From positions 1 through 47,148 of the forward strand of contig CALEPT010000251.1 of NCBI GenBank assembly GCA_937910385.1: 47,148 nucleotides of DNA, in the 5' to 3' direction. Position 1 is the first letter of the stretch. Every line of letters starts with the position of its first letter. The stretch comes from an uncultured Ruminococcus sp. Lineage in GTDB: Bacteria; Bacillota; Clostridia; Oscillospirales; Ruminococcaceae. Shown here in pieces: positions 1 through 9,190 of this stretch. The notes under the pieces are model-generated. The model did no database searches and was not told the DNA's origin. It saw nothing but the letters and a program-made list of their open reading frames with translations. The translations under genes and the position numbers were made by a program.

Positions 1-43
1 TTTCACCTATGCACTTTTGGAGCCCTTTTTCTGCATTTCTATT

Positions 44-1939
44 TTACCATAAACAGCTTAACACGTCATTATAATTAGCTGGACATTTTAGAAAATACAT
101 AAGCAACAATTCAACAGCATTATTAAACTCTTCGGCATTAGGATTGCTACCATATGAGGCTAAAACATCAAGCCAGTCACTTGTATACCTGTTGTGCTTC
201 GGGTCTGCTTTTAGTTCTTCCGCTTCAATAAGTTTAGGAACAGCTTGTTCAATTCTTTCGTTGATGATAATCAGCGAATCAATTGAAAAGAAAGGATAAA
301 AACGCATAAAGAATTTTTCAAAAATATAAGGTTTACTTGATTTTAGTTTATCCCATACTTTTTTTAATTCTAATTTAATAAATCTAAAATTGTCTTCATC
401 ATAAAAATTGTTGGTCAATATATTAATAGATAGAACTGCCTGCTCTTCTGATTTCTCAAAGAATAGTTCTGTGAATCTAGATAAACTTATACTCTTCTTT
501 TCTATAAAAACATAGTATAAAATAAAGTCCGATAAGCATTGATCAGAGTATTTAACACCTTTGTCTTTGTAAATATCTACTATTTCTATATCATGCAGCT
601 TACGAATGCCGGATGTAAAATCATCTATAGTTATGTCACATCCTTCTAACAATTCCTTCATATTAGAGAGAAAATCAAGATTAATTCGTTTTATAAAAGC
701 AGCTATGCCAGCGCATTTGAACAACTTTTCATCTATATCCTGTTCCTTGAGAAATGTTCCATAATAGTTTTTGTACAATTCAGAAATGTTATTAAGAGAA
801 GATATACTATTAGTCTCATAAGCTAATTTTCCGGCTATAAATGCAATTCTTGGATTACCATTTGATAAGCTTGCTATCTTTTCAAGCGCCTGTGAATTTA
901 AATCATAGCTTTCCGCTATCATTTTCTCTATTTCTGTATCTGTGAGTTTATCTATCTGAATTAGCTTATTTTTCATAACTGCGTCTGTCTTTGCAGAAAC
1001 ATCTTCTAACGCATATTTGCGTACAGTTATAATCAATTTGATACTATTTGACCTGTCTCTTAAAAATTCAAGGTATGTCTGCAAATTGCTGATCTGATTT
1101 GCATCATCGATAAGGATAATATATTGTCCGTTCTTTTTGAAAAAATAATTAAGATCATCCCAAAGTTTCTCGTTATTATTACGAATAATCCGAAACTGAT
1201 ATTCATTTTCTCTTGCATATTGTTCTGCTGCTTCTAATGCAAGACGTGTTTTTCCAATTCCTGCATCGCCAGAGAGCAACACAGTATTGTATTCAGAAAG
1301 CGCCGTTTTTATATCATTTGTTTCTTTTTGACGAAACATGAATGATGTATTCAAAGGAGCAGCTGTCGGTGCTTTATCATATTTCATCACAAACTCATCT
1401 TTTGTGAATATTTGATCGGTTGAAATATGCGAATCATTTTTAGCTAATTCCCCAATACGGGGATTATATATTCTATCGATTTTTTCGCTAATATCATTAA
1501 GCTTTGGTATCATCTCATTTGAAAGGATCACCGTAGCGAAAAGTAAATCATTATCTATTGACTCTGCATAGAAATCACGATATATATTCAAAATGCTCTG
1601 GATGAATAAATCGACTTGTTTTTTTGATTCACTATTCTTTGCATTAGAAAAATGGTGAACTTTAGCAATGATTGCTTCTTTGGCTGTTACTCTTTCATCA
1701 TAACTTGTTCCAAAAAGATAATTATTTATTTCATTATTAATATTATTAAAGCAATCCAAAACGCCTTGCAAATCAAACTCATTTTCCAAATCAATTCTTT
1801 CAAAATCCTTCTTATAAAGAAAAAGAAACTCGTTAAGTCGTTTTTTTAATTGCCTTTCATCATTTTGGTTTTTCAGCTTGTCTTTAAACTTATCAAATCC
1901 AAATGATACGAACCACTCCGAAAATATTTCAATCAACAT
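44..1939 (-). CDS. STAND-like P-loop NTPase, probable defence protein
   Basis: Predicted ATP-binding signalling NTPase of 631 aa. The Walker A motif GDAGIGKT is at residues 224-231, a Walker B-like ILIDDA at 275-280 and a sensor-1-like KLIITVR at 301-307, followed by a helical region of the winged-helix/arm type seen in STAND and NACHT ATPases. The first ~200 residues are helical, without a recognised effector domain. There is no transmembrane segment. The ATG is preceded by GGGGAGTGA at good spacing. It is the last gene of the defence island, 165 bp after the metallopeptidase gene on the same strand. STAND proteins in such places commonly sense phage proteins through C-terminal repeats. Here almost nothing follows the helical domain, so the protein may be truncated: after the TAA the same frame stays open to the window edge. 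The NTPase fold is clear; the role in defence is inferred from the neighbours. Confidence 0.7.
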   Translation of the reverse strand: MLIEIFSEWFVSFGFDKFKDKLKNQNDERQLKKRLNEFLFLYKKDFERIDLENEFDLQGVLDCFNNINNEINNYLFGTSYDERVTAKEAIIAKVHHFSNAKNSESKKQVDLFIQSILNIYRDFYAESIDNDLLFATVILSNEMIPKLNDISEKIDRIYNPRIGELAKNDSHISTDQIFTKDEFVMKYDKAPTAAPLNTSFMFRQKETNDIKTALSEYNTVLLSGDAGIGKTRLALEAAEQYARENEYQFRIIRNNNEKLWDDLNYFFKKNGQYIILIDDANQISNLQTYLEFLRDRSNSIKLIITVRKYALEDVSAKTDAVMKNKLIQIDKLTDTEIEKMIAESYDLNSQALEKIASLSNGNPRIAFIAGKLAYETNSISSLNNISELYKNYYGTFLKEQDIDEKLFKCAGIAAFIKRINLDFLSNMKELLEGCDITIDDFTSGIRKLHDIEIVDIYKDKGVKYSDQCLSDFILYYVFIEKKSISLSRFTELFFEKSEEQAVLSINILTNNFYDEDNFRFIKLELKKVWDKLKSSKPYIFEKFFMRFYPFFSIDSLIIINERIEQAVPKLIEAEELKADPKHNRYTSDWLDVLASYGSNPNAEEFNNAVELLLMYFLKCPANYNDVLSCLW

Positions 1940-2104
1940 TTTTAATCACTCCCCATATTTGAAAACTAATTTGCTATCTGATTATTATCATAATAAAAGC
2001 AATATTGGGATTTTGTTTTTTAATTAACATCTGCTTTGATACACAAATTATGTTGTAACCATACAAAAACCTGAACGATCCCTAAAGACGCATTTCCCCT
2101 ACGA

Positions 2105-2836
2105 TTAATTCACATTAAGAATTATTTCTAATAAATTCTTATCATTCCTCCAATCAGGCAGCATTATCTGTAAAAGAGAGTAGAACTGTTTTGAATGATT
2201 AGGATGAATAAAATGACAGAACTCATGATACACCACATATTCAATGCAGTTCTTAGGAGCCTCGATCAATCGTTTATTAAGCGTTATTATACCTTTATTC
2301 GGCAGACAGCTGCCCCAACGTGAAGTCATATTGCGAAGTTTCAACTGCGGATAATCAACTCCATACGGAATGAATTTCTGATGAACTTCATGCATTATTT
2401 CGCTGAAGATGATATTGCACTGCTCATTCAGCCAGTTGTTGAGAAGGTTCTTTTTTCTGTTATAATAGTCGGGACGTCTTACGTGGATGTAAACATATAT
2501 GCCGTCGGTATTTACATATTCCTCTGCATCTTTGATAATGCTTATCCGCATATTCTTTCCGAGAAGTGTAACATTTTCACCGCTGACATACTTCATTTCA
2601 ACTTTAGGTATCTCATTGCTTTCAAAAGTATCAACAGCAGTTCTGATATACCTGCATTTGCTGATTACAAATGAATCTGCGATACTCTCAGCAACATTCT
2701 CAGGCGCTGAAACAAATATACTTCCATTATGACGTATTCTGAGATTTATGTTTTTGATATTCTTGCGCTCAAAAATGTATTCAATATCTCCGCACTCAGT
2801 TTTAACTTTTCTTGTTTCTGTTGACAGTACTTTCAT
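2105..2836 (-). CDS. YgjP-like (DUF45/M48-type) zinc metallopeptidase
   Basis: Protein of 243 aa with the zinc-protease motif HEFCH at residues 204-208 and a further histidine pair at 211/214 as candidate third ligand. The family signature SRWGSC lies at 172-177. It has no signal peptide or membrane helix, so it is probably cytoplasmic. Its length matches the YgjP/SprT-like family. The ATG overlaps the hsdR stop as TAATG, which implies translational coupling to the restriction subunit. Proteases of this family are often found beside type I restriction genes. The substrate is unknown; control of HsdR level or an abortive-infection role are both guesses. Family assignment is firm, function is not. 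Confidence 0.85.
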   Translation of the reverse strand: MKVLSTETRKVKTECGDIEYIFERKNIKNINLRIRHNGSIFVSAPENVAESIADSFVISKCRYIRTAVDTFESNEIPKVEMKYVSGENVTLLGKNMRISIIKDAEEYVNTDGIYVYIHVRRPDYYNRKKNLLNNWLNEQCNIIFSEIMHEVHQKFIPYGVDYPQLKLRNMTSRWGSCLPNKGIITLNKRLIEAPKNCIEYVVYHEFCHFIHPNHSKQFYSLLQIMLPDWRNDKNLLEIILNVN

Positions 2837-5800
2837 TAAAACCTCCTGAGTGCAATGGTTTTAACATTGTCAATGATCTTATCCATAATCTCAAAGCTGA
2901 GATCCCAGTTATTATTGTCGCTGTAATCGTAAAGAAGATCATCAAGTGCATGGGATATCTTCTTGTGAATATCAATGTTTGAGGTCCAGTCAACTTTGCT
3001 GTATTCCTTTATGATGTCAGTTATATCCGCAGACAGGTCAGCTACTATATCTCTGTTTTCTGAAAGTGGTATTACTTCATCAAGTATCGCTGAAACAACT
3101 CCATAGAACGCCTGAGCATGAACATTGTCTTTAATTCTTTCAGGATACTTGAGTTCAGTTTTTCCGCTGCGGTACTCTTCCATGATCTTAGTCATCTTTT
3201 CAAGATATTCTGCTTCACTTATTACCTGCTTTTTGTACAGTTCAAGAGCTTCTTTTATTTTCTTTGAGAAATTATCATAATAAGCAGGGTTTTCATCATA
3301 TTTTTCGGATATGCTTTTAGTCATTCTGGAACGAATGGCATCTGCCTTTGATCTTGCTGAGCCAAGTTCGTTCAGTTCCTTTTCAAGTCCATCTGAATCC
3401 AGAATATCAACCGGAGCTGTAACGATTTTTAAGCCTGTTACTGAAAGATTCTGATCAAGCAAATTCTGCATTATAGGCTCATATTCTTTATTGTCTATAG
3501 CATCGGCATAGCGGAGTTTTACAGACTTTCTGATCTTAGAGAACATGATGAATTCAGATTTATACTTATTTATCTCATCACTGGGTACAGCTTCGTAAGC
3601 CTTCTCGGAATTGACTACAATAGCAAGAGCTTTTCCGAATTTACAGAGAAGATTGTAGAAGTCATTACGAAGATCATCATCTTCCAGTTTATCCTCATAT
3701 TCATTGGTATCATCCTTATTTCTGATTCCGACGAAAAGATCCCATAGCTGAGAATATGCTTCACGAAGTTCTCCTACAACTGTCATAACGTCAACGATAG
3801 CTCCTGAAAGATCAGTGCCTTCATAGTTTTCAAGACCTGCACCACTGTACATATTCATAGCAGTATCGAGTTTCTGAATAAGTCCTCGATAGTCAACAAT
3901 GAGACCATAATCCTTGCCGTCATACAGTCTGTTTGTACGGGCGATAGCCTGAAGCAAGCCATGTTCTTTAAGTTCTTTATCAATATACAAAACCTGACAC
4001 ACAGGTGCATCAAAGCCGGTAAGCAGCTTACTGCAAACAATGAGGATATCAATGTCACCGTCACAGAATTTATTCTTGATAGTTTCTTCGTATGTATCAG
4101 CATCGCCATACTGTTTCATCATCTTGTTCCAGAAAGCAATGACTTTGTTATCTGTCTCGGACAGTATATCGTCTTCACCCTCACGCATATCGGGAGCTGA
4201 TATAACAACAGCGCAGTTAAGACTTCCAAGCTGCTCAAATACTTCAAGATAACGAACAGCATCACGCTTGAAATTGGTTGCAAGCATCGCTTTCATACCT
4301 GTATTCTTTACGCTGTCTGTAAAGTGTTCTTCAATATCAAGAGCTATTCTGCGAATCCTCGCATCGGTAGAAGTCAGACGCTTGATGCTGCTCCATTTCT
4401 GCTTCAGGTCTTCACGTTCACGCTCGTTAAGACGGCGAGTAGTTTTCTCAAACCACAGGTCTATATTATCTTCATCGACTTTCTGATCTACGAAACGTCC
4501 CTCATAAATAAGCGGAACTATCGCCTTATCATCAACTGCATCCTTGATAGTATACTTATGGATATAGCCACCGCCGCCGAAACGTCCGACAGTAGATTTC
4601 TCCTTTTTCATCAGCGGAGTACCTGTAAAGCCTATGTAACATCCACAAGGGAATACTATTCGCATTTTAGTCGCAAGAGTACCATAGTTACTGCGGTGGC
4701 TTTCGTCTACAAGTACAAATATATTGCGGTCATTTATCTTAACTTTTTGATTTTCAGCAGTATTGAATTTATTGATTATCGTTGTCACAACATCAGCCTT
4801 ATCGCTCTGTATCAGCTCGACAAGATGCTTTCCTGATGTGGCTTTTGCCGGTGATAGTCTGGTGTGTGCGAATGTCTTGGCTATTTGGTTATCAAGGTCT
4901 TTGCGGTCGGTAACTATAATAACTTTCGGGTGACAGCTTGTAAGTTCCATGAGGATATACTTTGCAAGCATTACCATTGTAAGGGACTTTCCGCTGCCCT
5001 GAGTGTGCCATATAACACCACTCTGACGGTTACCGTTCTCATCGTCGGTGTTGATAGTCTTTATTATCTTTCGGATAGCGAAAAACTGCTGATGTCGGCA
5101 TATCTTCTTTATGTTCGCATCAAAGACAATGAAATACTTTGTAAGCTCCATAAGTCTATGCCGATCAAATAGCGATACAATATCCCTATCCTGTTGAGTG
5201 ATACTGCGGTCGGTGATATGCTGTGAAAGCAGTCCGTCAAGCCACTCGGTATCTTCTTCTCGCCATACGTTCCAGAATTTCTTCGCAGTTCCTGTGGTCG
5301 CATATTTGAAGAAGTTTTTATTTGTTGCGGCGACGATCTGAGCGAACTTGAAAAGCTGCGGAGTGTATTCCTGTTTCTGATTGCGGATAGTCTGCTCAAC
5401 TGCCTGTTCTACGGAGATTGTCGGGGCTTTGCACTCTATCACTGCAAATGGAATTCCGTTGACAAAGAGAACAATATCAGGACGGGTATCATGCTGACGG
5501 TCTGCGCTGTGGACTGTAAACTCCTCGGTAACATGAAAGACGTTCTTTGTAATATCGTCCCAGTCTATGTATTTCAGATTGAAATTCATAGTTCTGCCGT
5601 CGGGGAGAGTTTCGGGATAGCTTCGTCCAAGCATTATATCATTGTAGACCTTTTCACTGGACACAACAAGATTATCCGCCAACGGCTCGTCTATCTCATC
5701 GACTGCTCGCTCGATATTTTCGGCTGAAAACTTGTATTCGGTATCTCCGAATGTATAGCTGTTCAGTTTTTCAAGCTGTGAGCGGAGGATATCTTTGAGA

Positions 5801-5931
5801 ATAACGTTGTAAAGTCCGCCACGCTGAGCCTCGCACTCTTCGGGGGATATGTATGTATACTTCAGCTTTTTCAGCAATTCGATCGCAGGGTATTTGCTTA
5901 TGTTGTCTTCGAGGTATGCGTCGGTTTTCAT
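2836..5931 (-). CDS. hsdR: type I restriction enzyme, R (translocase/nuclease) subunit
   Basis: HsdR of 1031 aa, the motor and nuclease subunit of a type I restriction complex; it cuts unmethylated foreign DNA after ATP-driven translocation. The N-terminal PD-(D/E)xK nuclease is visible as RPDIVLF with D152 and ECK with E166 and K168. The SF2 motor follows, with Walker A TQGSGKS (310-316), DESH box (409-412) and motif III TGTP (436-439). The C-terminal third is the helical region that docks on the HsdM2S core. Length is typical and no motif is broken. Its ATG overlaps the end of the upstream membrane-protein gene by 4 nt, and its stop overlaps the metallopeptidase start, so the three are one translation-coupled unit. 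hsdR is separated from hsdM by two extra genes and an hsdS relic. Confidence 0.95.
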   Translation of the reverse strand: MKTDAYLEDNISKYPAIELLKKLKYTYISPEECEAQRGGLYNVILKDILRSQLEKLNSYTFGDTEYKFSAENIERAVDEIDEPLADNLVVSSEKVYNDIMLGRSYPETLPDGRTMNFNLKYIDWDDITKNVFHVTEEFTVHSADRQHDTRPDIVLFVNGIPFAVIECKAPTISVEQAVEQTIRNQKQEYTPQLFKFAQIVAATNKNFFKYATTGTAKKFWNVWREEDTEWLDGLLSQHITDRSITQQDRDIVSLFDRHRLMELTKYFIVFDANIKKICRHQQFFAIRKIIKTINTDDENGNRQSGVIWHTQGSGKSLTMVMLAKYILMELTSCHPKVIIVTDRKDLDNQIAKTFAHTRLSPAKATSGKHLVELIQSDKADVVTTIINKFNTAENQKVKINDRNIFVLVDESHRSNYGTLATKMRIVFPCGCYIGFTGTPLMKKEKSTVGRFGGGGYIHKYTIKDAVDDKAIVPLIYEGRFVDQKVDEDNIDLWFEKTTRRLNEREREDLKQKWSSIKRLTSTDARIRRIALDIEEHFTDSVKNTGMKAMLATNFKRDAVRYLEVFEQLGSLNCAVVISAPDMREGEDDILSETDNKVIAFWNKMMKQYGDADTYEETIKNKFCDGDIDILIVCSKLLTGFDAPVCQVLYIDKELKEHGLLQAIARTNRLYDGKDYGLIVDYRGLIQKLDTAMNMYSGAGLENYEGTDLSGAIVDVMTVVGELREAYSQLWDLFVGIRNKDDTNEYEDKLEDDDLRNDFYNLLCKFGKALAIVVNSEKAYEAVPSDEINKYKSEFIMFSKIRKSVKLRYADAIDNKEYEPIMQNLLDQNLSVTGLKIVTAPVDILDSDGLEKELNELGSARSKADAIRSRMTKSISEKYDENPAYYDNFSKKIKEALELYKKQVISEAEYLEKMTKIMEEYRSGKTELKYPERIKDNVHAQAFYGVVSAILDEVIPLSENRDIVADLSADITDIIKEYSKVDWTSNIDIHKKISHALDDLLYDYSDNNNWDLSFEIMDKIIDNVKTIALRRF

Positions 5932-7067
5932 GGTGTCACCGCCTTTTGACTATTCTGTCTTGAAATACTATCAAATGAATAAACTCTCATTTTGATGTTC
6001 TCTTTAGGGATTACTGTTTGTTCATTAACGTAGATAACTGCATTGTTATTATTAATATCTATTTTCTCAACTACAAATATATTTTTATCTTGTGCAGTGA
6101 CGGCATAATCATTGTTTTCAATTTGAATTATAGGCACATGTACTTTAAGATTTTCAGCATCTTGTACTCCTTGCTCATGTTCCATAAAAATAAAGCAAAT
6201 AAAAATAACAATCATAAATACACAGCCTCGAAAAATAAACTTATTTGAAAGATAAAATCTTACACCAAGCTTACCTATTTTTCTAATTGGGAACATTGGA
6301 AGTTCATAATCATTATCTTCTAAATGGGTTAATATTCTCTTGATATTCTTTTCTTTGTCTATACCTGCAAGCATATATACAGAAAATGCTATAAACAATC
6401 CTGATATAAGAATCACACTCAAAAAGAACATTGATGATTTCTTGTTTATATCTCCTTGTTTTAAATATGCGATATACATAACAATACCCCATATGGTTTC
6501 AAGGAGAAAAAAGTAACCAACTACCTGTATCCAAGCACTAATACTCGCTTGCTTGCACCACTTTTTTATTTCTTTATATGTTTCTAAATTCAATTTGATA
6601 TCGTAATCGCCATTTGGCTCTTTTTTCTTGCTTTGTTTTTTATTCTTTTTCTTAGTAACAACCTTAGATTTGTTGAATTTATATTCATTCTCCTTCAGAA
6701 TAGTTTTGATTGTTTTAATAGAATATTTATGCTTTTTAAATGTGCTCATTGTTTCATTCATCAACCCCATATAAATCATTCCTGAGACTAATAAGGCGAA
6801 GGACAAAGCAATATCTTCCAACCAATATGTTCCCGGAGCAGAAACAAGCTTCGGATCAATATTCCAATAATTTAAGTATGCGATATGATACAGGTAAGAG
6901 CCAATTTTTAATATCATCGATATAATCGCAATCAAAGCTGAAACAACAGCAATCAAAACAGAAGTATTCTTTTTCAGGTATTCATATATAGAATAATTAT
7001 CTTTTTTTGACTTTGTACTTTCTTCTGTGGTAACGGTCGTGTTATTCTCGAGAATATCGTCGTTCAT
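5928..7067 (-). CDS. multi-pass membrane protein of unknown function in the type I RM operon
   Basis: Not recognised. A 379-aa protein (ATG at 7067; an in-frame GTG two codons upstream is possible) with about five hydrophobic helices near residues 35-55, 84-104, 176-201, 211-234 and 277-296. A strongly basic Lys-rich loop (~132-150) lies between helices 2 and 3. The last ~80 residues are soluble and contain a run of Asn. The stop overlaps hsdR ATG by 4 nt, so it is co-translated with the restriction subunit. Base composition is AT-richer than the flanking hsd genes, which suggests separate acquisition. Its place between hsdM and hsdR suggests an accessory role, for example a membrane-acting effector, but no catalytic motif is seen. 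Confidence 0.7.
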   Translation of the reverse strand: MNDDILENNTTVTTEESTKSKKDNYSIYEYLKKNTSVLIAVVSALIAIISMILKIGSYLYHIAYLNYWNIDPKLVSAPGTYWLEDIALSFALLVSGMIYMGLMNETMSTFKKHKYSIKTIKTILKENEYKFNKSKVVTKKKNKKQSKKKEPNGDYDIKLNLETYKEIKKWCKQASISAWIQVVGYFFLLETIWGIVMYIAYLKQGDINKKSSMFFLSVILISGLFIAFSVYMLAGIDKEKNIKRILTHLEDNDYELPMFPIRKIGKLGVRFYLSNKFIFRGCVFMIVIFICFIFMEHEQGVQDAENLKVHVPIIQIENNDYAVTAQDKNIFVVEKIDINNNNAVIYVNEQTVIPKENIKMRVYSFDSISRQNSQKAVTP

Positions 7068-7082
7068 ATACACCTAACCTTT

Positions 7083-7197
7083 CCTGTAAGCAATAATTGC
7101 TTATTGACTTATAATACTGTGAGCAATTTTTCGTTTTCTTTTATCCGTCGGGGATAATGCCACTGTTTACGGCGGATATGCATTTTTGTTTCTTCAT
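7083..7197 (-). pseudogene. internally deleted hsdS relic
   Basis: Two pieces of an hsdS gene are joined here. Positions 7129-7182 match the 5' part of the intact hsdS (10391-10444) at 47 of 54 bases. In the same frame they read ISAVNSGIIPDG, then a stop where the intact gene has Tyr, then KKTK, against IAAINSGIIPEGYKKTK. Positions 7083-7099 are identical over 17 bp to the intact gene's 3' end (9210-9226). About 1.15 kb of the middle, with both recognition domains, is missing. The relic ATG (7195-7197) directly abuts the stop of the 147-aa gene, so the operon once had a further specificity gene here. Confidence 0.75.
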
Positions 7198-7641
7198 TCA
7201 TTCTATTGTATCTTTTACTTCCTTTATCTGCTCATTAGATACATTTGAGTTCAGAAATTGCTTAAAGAAGTCCTTTAAAAGTGTATCTTTTTGATCTCTA
7301 AGAAAAACATATGCAGGTATATTATTAGTAAAAGCTATTAATTGCTGAACCATGTATTCGTATGTCATTTGTACATATGGTGTTCTACTGTTTTTGAAAT
7401 TGAGACCACCTTGTAGGCAATTGCACCATCTTATATATTGTGCATATTTTTGATCTGTATCTTGTAAACAATGCTGAATCTCTCTATCATTCCTATATTT
7501 GGTTTTACCGTGTAGGTAGTCCATAGCGCTTCTAATTTCTTTATAATTATCGTTGTACTGTTTTATATCATCACGAATATCTTTTGCTTTATGATAGCTT
7601 TCCAATACTTCATAAAGCTGCTCGTAAATATTATTCTCCAT
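7198..7641 (-). CDS. hypothetical protein between hsdM and the hsdS relic
   Basis: Not recognised. A 147-aa soluble, mostly helical protein rich in Tyr, Gln and charged residues, with no signal peptide, membrane helix or obvious catalytic motif. Four cysteines are scattered, two in RWCNCLQGG. Its ATG overlaps the hsdM stop by one base (TAATG), so it is translated with the methyltransferase. The stop is followed at once by the start codon of the hsdS relic. AT content is higher than in hsdM. It may be an HsdM/HsdS accessory protein or a small defence module carried in the RM locus; nothing in the sequence decides this. Confidence 0.65.
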   Translation of the reverse strand: MENNIYEQLYEVLESYHKAKDIRDDIKQYNDNYKEIRSAMDYLHGKTKYRNDREIQHCLQDTDQKYAQYIRWCNCLQGGLNFKNSRTPYVQMTYEYMVQQLIAFTNNIPAYVFLRDQKDTLLKDFFKQFLNSNVSNEQIKEVKDTIE

Positions 7642-9170
7642 TATAACCCAAGCTCCTTCAACATCTCATCCATCTTCGCCTGCACCTCAGCGATTTCCTT
7701 TTCTGTTGCGGCAATATCAGCCTTTACAACATCAATATCAATGGGGGCTTCTTCCTCGAAAGTATCAACATAACGGGGAATATTGAGGTTATAGTCATTT
7801 TCGACGATCTCACTCTTTTCGGCAACATAGCTGTATTTATCCACGACTTCACGCTTGCGGTAAGTCTCAATGATACGCTCTATATCGCTGTCACGGAGAA
7901 TGTTCTGGTTCTTGCCTTTCTCGAAATTGCCGTCACAGCTTGCATCAATGAACAGCACATCAGATTTACTGCGGTTTTTCTTGAATACAAGAATGCAGGC
8001 AGGTATACCCGTACCGTAGAACAGGTTTGCAGGCAGACCGATAACAGCGTCAAGCAGATTAAACTCTATTATTTCCTTTCTGATCTTGCCCTCGCTTGCC
8101 CCTCTGAAAAGCACACCGTGAGGCAGAACAACTGCCATGCGTCCGCCGTTTTCGTCAAGGCTGTGGAGCATATGCAGAACAAAGGCATAATCGCCCTTGG
8201 AAGTCGGAGGAACTCCCCATGCAAAGCGTCCGAAGGGGTCAAGTGAAGCGTTCATCTTCTCTTTTTTCTTGTCCTCGCCGCTGAGTCCCGAAAGAAAACC
8301 GCTGTCCCACTTATCGAGAGAGAATGGCGGATTTGCCACAACGCACTGGAACTTCATCAGCTTATCTTCTTTGATATTCTGCGGATTTGCAAGGGTATCG
8401 CCCTGCCAGATTACAGCATCATCAACACCGTGGAGGAACATATTCATCTTACACAGCGCCCATGTCTGGTTGTTGACTTCCTGACCGTAAACGGCAGCTT
8501 TGTGGGACTGCACTTTATTGTACGCTTTAAGGAGCAAACCGCCGCTTCCGCAGGTAGGATCGTAGATACGCTCATTTTCCTGCGGCGAAACAAGCTCAGC
8601 AACGAGCTTTGAGACCTGACTTGGGGTAAAGAATTCTCCGCCCTTTTTGCCTGCATCGGAAGCAAAGTTAGCTATCATGTACTCATAAGCGTCACCGATA
8701 ATATCAGCGCTGTCCAACTGCGTAGGGCGGAGGTCAAGCTCATGGAAATCCTCAAGAAGATTGCGGAGAATAGCGTTCTTGTCCTTAGTCTCGCCGAAAT
8801 CAACAGTGGAGTTGAAGTCAATAGCACGGAACACGTTGCGGAGCTTCTCGCTGTTGTTATTTTCGATCTCGGCAAGGGCAACATTTATCTTCTGACCGAT
8901 CTCATTATCGGTGCGGTTGTCGTAGAGATAATCGAAAGTGGAAGTCTCGGTCAGAGTGAAACGCTCATTACGCATAGCACGCTCAACACGGCGCTCGTCG
9001 CCCTTGTATTCCTCGATATACTTAGCTTTTGTCTCGTTGTAAACGTCATTCAGGTACTTGACAAAGAGCATGGCAAGTACGTAGTCCTTGTAACGGGAGC
9101 TGTCTATCTTGTTTCTGAAGCTGTCGCAGGCACTCCAGAGTACCTTTTCTATATCGTTTTTAGTAGTCAT
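7641..9170 (-). CDS. hsdM: type I restriction enzyme, M (adenine methyltransferase) subunit
   Basis: HsdM of 509 aa, transferring a methyl group from S-adenosylmethionine to N6 of adenine in the site chosen by HsdS. The N-terminal helical HsdM domain spans about 5-145. The methyltransferase domain follows, with SAM-binding motif I DPTCGSGG at 204-211 and catalytic motif IV NPPF at 280-283. The C-terminus (about 470-509) is a short coiled coil that contacts HsdS. Length is normal. It starts 20 nt after hsdS and overlaps the next gene by one base. Codon use is richer in GC than that of the neighbouring accessory genes. Confidence 0.95.
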   Translation of the reverse strand: MTTKNDIEKVLWSACDSFRNKIDSSRYKDYVLAMLFVKYLNDVYNETKAKYIEEYKGDERRVERAMRNERFTLTETSTFDYLYDNRTDNEIGQKINVALAEIENNNSEKLRNVFRAIDFNSTVDFGETKDKNAILRNLLEDFHELDLRPTQLDSADIIGDAYEYMIANFASDAGKKGGEFFTPSQVSKLVAELVSPQENERIYDPTCGSGGLLLKAYNKVQSHKAAVYGQEVNNQTWALCKMNMFLHGVDDAVIWQGDTLANPQNIKEDKLMKFQCVVANPPFSLDKWDSGFLSGLSGEDKKKEKMNASLDPFGRFAWGVPPTSKGDYAFVLHMLHSLDENGGRMAVVLPHGVLFRGASEGKIRKEIIEFNLLDAVIGLPANLFYGTGIPACILVFKKNRSKSDVLFIDASCDGNFEKGKNQNILRDSDIERIIETYRKREVVDKYSYVAEKSEIVENDYNLNIPRYVDTFEEEAPIDIDVVKADIAATEKEIAEVQAKMDEMLKELGL

Positions 9171-9190
9171 TATTATTTACCTCACTGTAT

